Of a DNA stretch of 6,916 bases, positions 1 through 6,916 are shown one piece after another. Both the position numbers and the translations under genes were made by a program. Below the pieces are notes generated by a model. The model saw only the letters and a list, made by a program, of their open reading frames with translations, did not search any database and had not been told where the DNA came from. Within the stretch, counting starts at the first letter, position 1. Every line of letters starts with the position of its first letter. The stretch comes from Bacteroidales bacterium (GTDB taxonomy: Bacteria > Bacteroidota > Bacteroidia > Bacteroidales > 4484-276), in NCBI GenBank assembly GCA_018400545.1, contig JAGYLT010000122.1, positions 1 to 6,916 of the forward strand. Reading direction: 5' to 3'.

Positions 1-711
1 ATCGGAAACACGCTGCTGAAATGTTGGTGAAGTGGTTGAAAATTGAGAGTAGAACCCACGGAATGTTAAACCGTCGCCTGAAAATTTCATGGTTGGGCCA
101 ACATTTTTCAGTGAGATTCCAAACTTAACATTCTCGAGTTCACCGGTAACATACTGGATACCTGCATCGATGGCTATGCCCTGAGCACTCATATCAGCGA
201 TAGATTCAGAAATAATCTTAATGTTGAATCCACCATAGATACTGTTTGAGAATGCCTTGGCATAAGCAATATTAATATTGAGCAGGTTCGGGCTGAAAGT
301 ACCGATGCTGGCATCAGCCGGATCAGGATTGTTGATTGTGGTGCGTGAAATATCACCAAATCCCATCGACATGATGGCGATGGAAAATGCTCCTGATTCG
401 CCAACCCTTTGGGTTAATCCAAATGCCATCAGATTAATATCGGCACCTTTCAGATAATCAGTATTTGCAAAAATGATTTCTGTACTTTCAGTGAATGCGG
501 TACCTGCAACGTTGGTAAACAGCGCTTCGAGTCCTCTTGAGCAGGCAACGTTTGCGCCGCCCCAACCTGAGCTTCCTGCCCAGGGGTTGATCAGCAGCTC
601 GGAAGCCCCGGCTTGTCCTGAACGGTCTTTATTACCAGCGTTTACGGAAACCGGCAGTATTAAAACAATTGCTAATAAAACCGTAAATATATTTCTATAG
701 AAATTTTTCAT
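1..711 (-). CDS. PorV/PorQ-family outer-membrane protein, 3' end cut by window edge
   Basis: The reading frame opens with ATG at 711 and stays open to base 1, giving 237 residues; the C-terminus lies outside the window. Residues 1-25 form a signal peptide: basic start (MKNFYRN), hydrophobic stretch, and a V-N-A site before G26. Residues 39-73 carry the family's N-terminal signature (LLINPWAGSSGWGGANVA, then ALFTNVAGTAF), the counterpart of the SAGMGxA...NPAGLA pattern of PorV, PorQ and FadL-like barrels. Alternating beta-strand segments follow, for example SIYGGFNIKIISESIA and VKFGISLKNVGPTMKFSGDG. In characterised bacteria PorV carries T9SS substrates from the SprA translocon to the attachment complex, and PorQ is part of that complex. 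This gene lies 41 bases after a large putative surface protein, so it may be its carrier (inference). It is probably a paralogue rather than the housekeeping PorV. Start choice: the next in-frame Met would remove the signal peptide. Family assignment is firm; exact role is not. Confidence 0.85.
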   Translation of the reverse strand, partial: MKNFYRNIFTVLLAIVLILPVSVNAGNKDRSGQAGASELLINPWAGSSGWGGANVACSRGLEALFTNVAGTAFTESTEIIFANTDYLKGADINLMAFGLTQRVGESGAFSIAIMSMGFGDISRTTINNPDPADASIGTFSPNLLNINIAYAKAFSNSIYGGFNIKIISESIADMSAQGIAIDAGIQYVTGELENVKFGISLKNVGPTMKFSGDGLTFRGFYSQFSTTSPTFQQRVSD

Positions 712-752
712 GCCTTCAAATTTTAATGTTTATGAATGATCGAACATTATTA
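712..752 (-). other. 41-base intergenic gap before the PorV-like gene
   Basis: This AT-rich spacer separates the TAA stop of the large protein gene (753-755) from the ATG at 711. It has no strong hairpin with a T-run, so no terminator is visible, which supports co-transcription. A GAAGG sequence (717-713) sits only one base before the ATG, too close to act as a normal Shine-Dalgarno site. Upstream of it is an A/T-rich stretch, as is common in Bacteroidota leaders, where initiation often does without Shine-Dalgarno pairing. Confidence 0.6.
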
Positions 753-3700
753 TTAGAATGTATTCAGGTCAACCGGGCGCATAGCACCAAACCATTTAAT
801 GACTCTTTCACCACTTCGCCCTCCTGTTTCCTTAACATGAATCAGGTATAATCCACCCGCAATCGGGATTCCGGCAAAGTTTTTCAAATCCCAGTCAATT
901 GAAGTACGGGGATCGGTATCGTTGCCGCTGGTAGAGGCTGATGGATTGCTAACACCGGTTTTATCAACATTGTATTGCCTGATGAGCGTACCACTGATAT
1001 TGTAAATGGTAACCACACACCTTTCGGGCAGGTTGATGATTTTAACCCGTGTATCCAACTGGTTCCTCTCGTAACCCGGACCATCGGCGTAAGCATAGTA
1101 AGGATTCGGAACTACATTGATCAGATCAAGATCACTTTCGTTCTTTTCCTGCGAGAATTGAAAAGCTTCAAGACCCTCTGTTGTAAATTGATACATCGGG
1201 AAGAAGTTGTTTTGGTTTTTCGGACTCTCCTGTTCAACAGCGGTAGAAGAGTAATACCTGCGGTATGGTTTGGTTACCCTGATTCTAAAGGTAGCATCAT
1301 TTCCTTCGGGCAACCATTCAACAGATTCTTCTGCCATTGGAATGTTCACCCACATTGCTAAACCATACAAGCCCGCTATTGATAAAATTTCAGGACGTTT
1401 ACTTAATAATGAATCATGGAAATATCTTCCGGCATCATATGGAGGAGGGTCCCAAATTGTTCCCGATGGATACTGATTTTTATGGGTTCCCATAATATAC
1501 AGATAATGCATACCACCAAAAATCGGATTGCCGTTAATATCTTCATCCCTGCTGGTTGGATTCCATAGCATGTCACGTCCATTATCGCTTGCAAGCCATG
1601 AATTTTCACCATAAATCACGTTGAGCCTTTCACCGGTTTCAACATTGATAGCGTATCCCGGGAACCAGCCCATTCCTTTTGCGGAAATGTAGTTTGGATC
1701 ATCAGGATTGTCACTATCAACCATATCCATGCTTTCGGCGAAATTTCCATCCTTATCAATGGATGGGGAATTTCTGAGGCGCAATTTCTGAGCATTTCCC
1801 TGAGCCAGGACTGGATCCGGACAGGTCTCTACAACGGGACACCGGGTCCATTTCGTTTTATCGGCAGTAATTACTACATCTACACTTTGGAGATATTCAA
1901 ATTTTGCCTGATTGTTTGAAATTAAAGTACCATTTGTTGAAAATGCCTGTGCGGTTGGGATATCAGGATGCATGTAAGAAACCAAACGATAAGGTGCCCA
2001 TGTACCACCAATAACCCTTTCAAAAACCTGCCCCGGATCCCAGGGATCAGGTGTTGTCGGTGACATATCGTAGTCGTTCCACCAACTGAATTCATCATCT
2101 TCATAAGTACCGGCCCTGATCCAGTTTCGCATATCATCGGCTACATCATTATCAGCTATACCTGTTATCCATCTGTTGGAACTATCTGCAAAAGTTAAGG
2201 AAGAATTAATCAAATTTGTGCCTTCAACAGTCCGGCCCATTTTGGAAATCTGTTCAATATCCACTGAGATACCGAGTTCCGGAATTATCTGCTCATTGCG
2301 TAAACTAATTGATGTATCTGATGGCCAGGAATTACCAGTGCCATCAGTCAGTATCCATTTTGCATCCAGAATCCTTAAGGAATCACTAAGGGTGATATTT
2401 CCCTGTGAGTCTTCCTTTGTAGGTTGCTTCACCTCAGTAAACCTCAGTGTATATTCACCGCTTTTCATATCAAGCGGATCAACAACCTTTACATTCAGCG
2501 GGCTAAAGTTTGTAACATAGTCGATTTCGTAAGCAATCGGATAATTATCAGTTCCAATGGTATCGAGTGTAAAATAGGTTTCGGTATCTTCGTCCCAGGT
2601 ATATCTGATAGGCGGTTTTGACAAAATTTCGTCCACTGTTGAAGCTTCCATCTCAAGATCAAATCCTCCGTTACCATTACCCTGAATTCTTGTAATACCA
2701 AACCTGTCACCATATTCTGAATTTGTAGTAATCCCATTCACTGGTGTGTGGGGTATTGCAGTGTAAACCTTGATATTCTTCCTACCTGCAAGATAAGGTT
2801 CCTTTTGGCCATACAATCCATTTTCGATTGCAGGGTCCTGCGAATAGGGGGCATACTCGTTAAAGGCATAAGCAATAGCAATGAAATAATACTGCTTATG
2901 GTTTATAAGCTTCGGATCCTTTTCAGAGAAGGCATCCTGTGTAATTTTAAAAGTATGACTAATACCTTCATCGCCACCTTCTACCTCAACCACAGGAACG
3001 TTTGCCTGAATGCCTTTGTCGAAATAATAATTTACGAGCCTGGTTATTCCATTCTTTTTATCAAACTGTGCTACCAGCCTTGCAAGGTCAGGATCAGAAA
3101 GACTTTCTACACTCACATCAGGTCTTCGTAATTGATATATTTGATATCCTTCAAAACGGTAAGACCTTAATGAATCTTCCTGAGCTTGTGTGCGAGAGCC
3201 TGTTGTGTCTTCGAGCAATTGAATATTTGGATCGATTTCCTCATATGCCTCCAGATAATTGTTTGAGCCTTTTCTGTTGGAGATGGTTACAATCAGTTGA
3301 TTATCCATTTCAAGGAAAGTAAGATCCGGAGCACTCGGGCCGTCGAGTACCTTAAAACAGTTATCGAACAGTGCCTGTGCTTTATCATCCACAACGCGAA
3401 GCAGCAATACTGACGCCCAGGGGCCACCAGAAGTAGCACGTGCCCAGGGGATACCTACTGTAATATAGTTCACAGCGCCAGGTTCCAGGTCGAATGGTCC
3501 GGCTGACTGCATAAACCGTCGGTCGCCGGGCTGATTCTCCTCGGTTTCCTCGGTCCAGTATTTACCATTTTGATTAAATCCGTCATTCGGGTTTTCCCCG
3601 CCTGTTCCCCAGTTACACGGGTCGGTATTTCCGGGAAACATAAAATCACATATTGGACCGACAGCTTTGGGGTCGTTCACGTGAGCAGTACCGCCATAAA

Positions 3701-5084
3701 GCATTTTTGTATTGTCTTTCCAGATACCGCGGAGATAATTGTAATATTCAGGAGCTGTTTGCGGGTCGGTTGTGTTGGGATTGGCAGATTGGTTGTTGTG
3801 ATATACAAACCTGCGCATACCAAAACGCTCATTATCAACTATGCCGTCCCCAAAGTTCACACCGTTGATACTCACGTCGCAAAGTTGAATTTGATCAATT
3901 GTATCTCCCTGTGCATTTGTAACAAACTGATATTTGGGATTATCTTCACCATCCGGATCCATGTAAGGACCCTGGAAGAAGTCAACACCAATTGCCGGCG
4001 GTTGCTCTCCGTAAGCTTCAACCTCACCAGAACCATCCACCGGAAAACCATTATAGCAATATCCGAGTCCACGAGCCACATCGCATCCCACATAATCATC
4101 CCAGGCGTACCCAAGATCAGTATCCACCCACTGGCTAAAATAGGTATTGGTAAGTTTAAAAGTAGATCTGTTTATAATTTCATAACTATAAAAAGTCATG
4201 TTGTTCACCTCGTCGTTGGTGGCAAATCCAAATGATTGTGCCCTGATTTCCATGCCAATGGCTGCACCACCGGTTTCCGTATGGATATTCCCCTTATCGT
4301 TAAAAACCCACCAGAGTGTCTGGTCGCCCTTTATCACCTGGTCGGCAAGAATACCATACTTCCAGTTGTCCGGATCATCCGGATAGTAGTAATCTGCATC
4401 CGCTGTTGGGGTTAATGTACGGCAAAGGCTGTTATCTACGTCGTAATATGGATAATCTCCGGCATTTGGATCATAATTACCATCTCCATCGTTATCGTAA
4501 AATGGCGCTAAATAATAGCTCTGTCCAAGGGACTCATCACCATGTGCCGGCCACCCTAAAATAGATTCGGGAATTGAATAATCCGGGAATTCTTCGGTTG
4601 GGTCAGCACTATTGTACCATGCAAGAAATGCATCAACTTCAGCTCTTGAAATCTCAAATATTTCATCATACTCAGCACATGTTTCTGCTTCCACCGAGGC
4701 ATCAATCCTTGAGATCGGGCCCGGCCAGTAATCGATACCTACCTGACGGTAACGCTGTGCAGCAAGTTTGAGCTGCCCGTTAACGTCAAGGCCACCAATC
4801 CATAGTGAAGCCGAGAACATGGAAGTTTGAGTAGAATTGGCAGGCACGTAATATTCAGCACGGTCGAAGTTCCACCACATATCACCACCGGTATTAATAC
4901 GGGCGCGGATGTTGTTAACATCGAGAAATGCGAATGAACCCCCGGCTGAGCATCCGGCAGCACTGGCTTTTAAATTCTGTTGGGTGTTTACATCCTGCTG
5001 TTCTTCTGCATAATTTCCTTGTGCGAGAAACAAAAGAATCAAGGAAAGTAGCAAGGTTCGTAATATGTATCTCATTTTTATCAT
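753..5084 (-). CDS. Large exported protein of unknown function with FnIII-like and T9SS/FlgD-like C-terminal regions (1443 aa)
   Basis: This is a complete gene; I know no function for it. Residues 1-26 are a signal peptide (MIKMRYILRTLL..., hydrophobic to LFLAQGNYA); no lipobox cysteine follows, so it is not an evident lipoprotein. Residues about 50-345 contain motifs I recall from uncharacterised Bacteroidota surface proteins: GGDMWWNF (66-73), SLWIGGLD (93-100), a calcium-loop-like DNDGDGNYDP (197-206), and CDVARGLGYC (334-343). Residues about 583-745 look fibronectin-III-like (PDLTFLEMDNQLIVTISN, then YYFIAIAYAF near 732). GMGWFPGYAINVETGERLN (1137-1155) and the nearby WNPTSR (1174-1179) form another distinctive block. 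Residues 1323-1417 look like a T9SS sorting or FlgD-Ig domain (NVVPNPYY, ISGTLIRQY, IAGGLYLIHV), followed by a tail ending MRPVDLNTF. It should act outside the cell, perhaps anchored at the surface. It sits 33 bases after the receptor gene and 41 before the PorV-like gene. Export is well supported; T9SS dependence is inferred. Confidence 0.9.
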   Translation of the reverse strand: MIKMRYILRTLLLSLILLFLAQGNYAEEQQDVNTQQNLKASAAGCSAGGSFAFLDVNNIRARINTGGDMWWNFDRAEYYVPANSTQTSMFSASLWIGGLDVNGQLKLAAQRYRQVGIDYWPGPISRIDASVEAETCAEYDEIFEISRAEVDAFLAWYNSADPTEEFPDYSIPESILGWPAHGDESLGQSYYLAPFYDNDGDGNYDPNAGDYPYYDVDNSLCRTLTPTADADYYYPDDPDNWKYGILADQVIKGDQTLWWVFNDKGNIHTETGGAAIGMEIRAQSFGFATNDEVNNMTFYSYEIINRSTFKLTNTYFSQWVDTDLGYAWDDYVGCDVARGLGYCYNGFPVDGSGEVEAYGEQPPAIGVDFFQGPYMDPDGEDNPKYQFVTNAQGDTIDQIQLCDVSINGVNFGDGIVDNERFGMRRFVYHNNQSANPNTTDPQTAPEYYNYLRGIWKDNTKMLYGGTAHVNDPKAVGPICDFMFPGNTDPCNWGTGGENPNDGFNQNGKYWTEETEENQPGDRRFMQSAGPFDLEPGAVNYITVGIPWARATSGGPWASVLLLRVVDDKAQALFDNCFKVLDGPSAPDLTFLEMDNQLIVTISNRKGSNNYLEAYEEIDPNIQLLEDTTGSRTQAQEDSLRSYRFEGYQIYQLRRPDVSVESLSDPDLARLVAQFDKKNGITRLVNYYFDKGIQANVPVVEVEGGDEGISHTFKITQDAFSEKDPKLINHKQYYFIAIAYAFNEYAPYSQDPAIENGLYGQKEPYLAGRKNIKVYTAIPHTPVNGITTNSEYGDRFGITRIQGNGNGGFDLEMEASTVDEILSKPPIRYTWDEDTETYFTLDTIGTDNYPIAYEIDYVTNFSPLNVKVVDPLDMKSGEYTLRFTEVKQPTKEDSQGNITLSDSLRILDAKWILTDGTGNSWPSDTSISLRNEQIIPELGISVDIEQISKMGRTVEGTNLINSSLTFADSSNRWITGIADNDVADDMRNWIRAGTYEDDEFSWWNDYDMSPTTPDPWDPGQVFERVIGGTWAPYRLVSYMHPDIPTAQAFSTNGTLISNNQAKFEYLQSVDVVITADKTKWTRCPVVETCPDPVLAQGNAQKLRLRNSPSIDKDGNFAESMDMVDSDNPDDPNYISAKGMGWFPGYAINVETGERLNVIYGENSWLASDNGRDMLWNPTSRDEDINGNPIFGGMHYLYIMGTHKNQYPSGTIWDPPPYDAGRYFHDSLLSKRPEILSIAGLYGLAMWVNIPMAEESVEWLPEGNDATFRIRVTKPYRRYYSSTAVEQESPKNQNNFFPMYQFTTEGLEAFQFSQEKNESDLDLINVVPNPYYAYADGPGYERNQLDTRVKIINLPERCVVTIYNISGTLIRQYNVDKTGVSNPSASTSGNDTDPRTSIDWDLKNFAGIPIAGGLYLIHVKETGGRSGERVIKWFGAMRPVDLNTF
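756..1118 (-). other. C-terminal T9SS-sorting/FlgD-Ig-like beta domain of the large protein
   Basis: This encodes residues 1323-1443 of the large protein. It starts with NVVPNPYY, the usual opening of C-terminal sorting domains, continues with VKIINLPERCVVTIYNISG and LIRQY, and then the closing pair IDWDLKNFAG and IAGGLYLIHV. These match the general plan of type A sorting domains and the related FlgD Ig-like fold (established family knowledge). Two things differ from a standard sorting domain: about 26 residues lie between the central strands and the closing pair, rich in Ser, Thr, Asn and Asp, and the protein continues past the final strand (GERVIKWF) with MRPVDLNTF. Type A domains normally end at about that strand, often with a basic residue. 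Confidence 0.65.
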
Positions 5085-5095
5085 ATTTTATTTTT

Positions 5096-5100
5096 TCCTT
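5096..5100 (-). promoter_or_regulatory. Possible ribosome binding site (AAGGA) for the large protein gene
   Basis: AAGGA lies 11 bases before the ATG at 5084, followed by an A-rich run. It favours that ATG over the in-frame ATG three codons later, from which it would be 20 bases away. Both starts leave the signal peptide intact, so the choice changes only three residues. The site lies within the 33-base gap (5085-5117) after the receptor's TAA stop. That gap shows no hairpin or terminator, consistent with one transcript. Shine-Dalgarno use is weak in Bacteroidota, so this is tentative. Confidence 0.45.
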
Positions 5101-5117
5101 AGTTAATTCCTTTTGGT

Positions 5118-6916
5118 TTAGAAGTTGAAGATTACACCCAAACGAATTTGTCTTGGTGTACTAAAGTTAAACGGAGTGTTCATCGTTAATGAATAAAGAT
5201 CGCGATAGGCCTGCGGATCTATAGATGCTTCGATGTTATTCTGCCATTCAGGAGCGGCCAGGTAGCCGTCGTCATCAGGACTTCCGGTAGCCGGATAAAC
5301 ATTGATGATATTTTTGGTATTCAGCAGGTTTAACACCTGAAGATAAACATTGAGGTACGTTCTTGATTCCGGATTTTTGGAAATACTGATATCCCTGTCG
5401 AGACGTCCGTCAATCCTGAACTGCCAGGGCAACCTTGAACCGTTGATGGTTCCGTCAAGCACGTATCCGCCGCCACCGGCATAAACCCCGATAATATTTT
5501 CGGCTCTCGTGTATGGAGTCCCGGAACCACCGCTGAGGGTAAAGTTAACGCCGGTATTTTTCAACCACTGTGTTGTTTTAACCTGATCGGTACCTTTAAT
5601 CTGTTTTGTGGATGTTGGCCCACTGTAGTTTTTGCCTTCACCAAACCTGTAGTCGAGTACAATATTAAATGAGTGCCTCCTGTCCCAGTCAAGCGGGAAG
5701 ATAGTCCTGAGGTTTGGTAATCCTGCGTTAACCAGTGCGGCAGCAGTATTTGGACTGGAACCGGTACCTTCGGCAAACTGCAGGGTATAACTTAATCTTG
5801 CCCTAACATTATTTGTACGACGAAGGTCGTATTCCACAGTTAACCCTTTAACGGTGGCAAAGTCAAGATTTGAATAGGAGTCATACAGGTTTGAACCCCC
5901 GGTGTAAGCACCGGTAAAACGATAATACTGAATCTGATCGCGGATTTCGCGATAGAACGCTGAAATTTTCAACGACGAAGTATTGCTCACCTTCTGCTGG
6001 AAACCCAATTCGTAATCGATGGTTTTCTGTGGCTTCAGGTTCGGGTTGTTGATGGCTCCCCGCCTGTCGATAAACAGGTAATCTGTTGGGTCCATCCGCA
6101 ATGCGCTGGTCGGACGCTGTGTAAGAATGTCGTAGTGTGCAAAAAACAACGCTTCATCCGATATCGGGAAGGAGAATGAAATACGTGGCATGAAGCTAAT
6201 CTGTGGTTCGTAGTCTTCAAACACCTCCGCTGAAATATTATTCTGGTTTGGATTTTTCAGATAAGGCGTGATACCATTACCGGCATCCAGAATATTCGGG
6301 TTCTGAATTACAGCACCTGAAGAATTATACCAGGTCTCATCTTCGCGATAACCTAAAATCTCAGACGGGTTATCCTTATTATCGATGTAAACCACAGCAT
6401 TTTCGCCAATATTCGAAGGGTGACTGGGTGCCTGACCGTTAAACCACAGGTCAGGATCGTTTGACATTTCCTGTGCATCATAGGCTGAATAAAACAGGTA
6501 TGGATCTTTCAACACATTCTGGTTGGCATCAAAACGGTCAACACGTACACCTATATTAAAGATCAAATCGTCGAATGCGAATTTATCCTGGAGATAAAAT
6601 GCACCGTAAATGGGTTCGAAAGCCTGGATATCGCGCGTGAAATATTCTTTTTCCTGTCCGTTTGGCAGGAGGATACTTTCTGTATTATTGAAGAAATCAT
6701 CGAAAGCCGGCCTGCTGCTGTGGCGGTTTCCGTAAGGATCGTAACCATAGTAATACACGTAATTAACACCATCGTTCAGCAACTCGTCCGGGCTGAACAT
6801 GTCAATAGACAAACCACCGTTAACCGGAACATTTTCAATATTGCCATCCGGATCGATGTAACTGATGGTTTGTGTATTCGGGTCGTAGGAATCGATATCT
6901 ACCCAGTCGGTTCCCT
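5118..6916 (-). CDS. TonB-dependent outer-membrane receptor, C-terminal part of the beta-barrel (5' end outside window)
   Basis: The frame is open from the window edge (first full codon 6914-6912) to the TAA at 5120-5118, giving 598 residues of a longer protein; the signal peptide, any carboxypeptidase-like domain and the plug lie upstream. Barrel signatures are clear: IYGAFYLQDKFAFDDLIFNI and GVRVDRFDANQ (about 6530-6610), NPNLKPQKTIDYELGFQQ (about 6000-6050), LDWDRRHSFNIVLDYRF (about 5650-5700), and YLNVYLQVLNLLNTKNIINV (about 5290-5355). The last strand is QIRLGVIFNF, ending in phenylalanine, the usual signal for barrel assembly. Such receptors import large or scarce ligands across the outer membrane using TonB energy. 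A loop of roughly 100 residues (about 6225-6525) between two barrel strands is probably surface exposed. It appears to be the first of the three genes in the window, and no SusD gene follows it. The ligand cannot be told from sequence. Confidence 0.93.
   Translation of the reverse strand, partial: GTDWVDIDSYDPNTQTISYIDPDGNIENVPVNGGLSIDMFSPDELLNDGVNYVYYYGYDPYGNRHSSRPAFDDFFNNTESILLPNGQEKEYFTRDIQAFEPIYGAFYLQDKFAFDDLIFNIGVRVDRFDANQNVLKDPYLFYSAYDAQEMSNDPDLWFNGQAPSHPSNIGENAVVYIDNKDNPSEILGYREDETWYNSSGAVIQNPNILDAGNGITPYLKNPNQNNISAEVFEDYEPQISFMPRISFSFPISDEALFFAHYDILTQRPTSALRMDPTDYLFIDRRGAINNPNLKPQKTIDYELGFQQKVSNTSSLKISAFYREIRDQIQYYRFTGAYTGGSNLYDSYSNLDFATVKGLTVEYDLRRTNNVRARLSYTLQFAEGTGSSPNTAAALVNAGLPNLRTIFPLDWDRRHSFNIVLDYRFGEGKNYSGPTSTKQIKGTDQVKTTQWLKNTGVNFTLSGGSGTPYTRAENIIGVYAGGGGYVLDGTINGSRLPWQFRIDGRLDRDISISKNPESRTYLNVYLQVLNLLNTKNIINVYPATGSPDDDGYLAAPEWQNNIEASIDPQAYRDLYSLTMNTPFNFSTPRQIRLGVIFNF

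Noticed and set aside
473..700. Plus-strand open frame of 75 codons opposite the PorV-like gene
   Set aside because: It overlaps the signature-bearing N-terminal region of the PorV-like gene in antisense, and its composition looks like a shadow.
717..725. TTAAAATTTG resembling the Bacteroidota -7 promoter element (TAnnTTTG)
   Set aside because: The spacing is one base too long, there is no TTTG-type -33 box at the right distance, and transcription would begin at or past the ATG. It is probably chance in an AT-rich gap.
730..745. Small inverted repeat (AATG...CATT) in the gap before the PorV-like gene
   Set aside because: A four-base stem with no T-run is too weak to be a terminator or a convincing operator.
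3570..4235. Plus-strand open frame of 221 codons opposite the giant gene
   Set aside because: It is fully antisense to a well-supported coding region, its translation has no recognisable domain or export signal, and long antisense frames are common opposite biased codon use.
4949..4951. C45 of the giant protein as a lipoprotein acylation site
   Set aside because: It lies about 19 residues after the likely signal peptidase I site, with no lipobox hydrophobic residues before it (context SAAGC).
6810..6812. TTG at 6812 as a possible start codon of the receptor gene
   Set aside because: The frame is open and protein-like for another 34 codons to the window edge, and a start here would leave no signal peptide or plug. 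The gene simply begins outside the window.

Overview
The window holds three consecutive genes, all on the minus strand, packed head to tail with gaps of 33 and 41 bases and no visible terminator between them. Transcription runs from high to low coordinates, so the order is TonB-dependent outer-membrane receptor (3' part only, 6916-5118), a very large exported protein of 1443 residues (5084-753), and a PorV/PorQ-like outer-membrane protein (711-1, cut by the window edge). This looks like one operon whose promoter lies beyond base 6916.

The organism is most likely a member of the Bacteroidota, probably Bacteroidales/Marinilabiliales-like. The reasons are the Bacteroidota-style receptor barrel, the PorV/PorQ-type barrel linked to type IX secretion (T9SS), a C-terminal sorting-like beta domain on the large protein, and A-rich translation leaders with weak or absent Shine-Dalgarno sequences. 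This is inferred from protein families; no rRNA or other marker is present.

All three products should reach the outer membrane or cell surface. The receptor would be a TonB-powered importer. The large protein has a signal peptide, a cysteine-containing N-terminal half with a DxDxDG calcium-loop motif, a fibronectin-III-like middle region and a FlgD/T9SS-like C-terminal domain. The PorV-like protein resembles the barrels that carry T9SS substrates from the translocon to the surface. A reasonable but unproven model is a dedicated surface module: an importer, a large surface partner in place of the usual SusD, and a private carrier for that partner. None of the three has an assigned substrate, and the large protein belongs to no family with a function I can name.

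I found no RNA genes, CRISPR arrays, insertion sequences, attachment sites or phage genes. Nearly all of the window is coding; the only non-coding DNA is the two short gaps. Long open frames on the plus strand are read as antisense shadows of the large gene.
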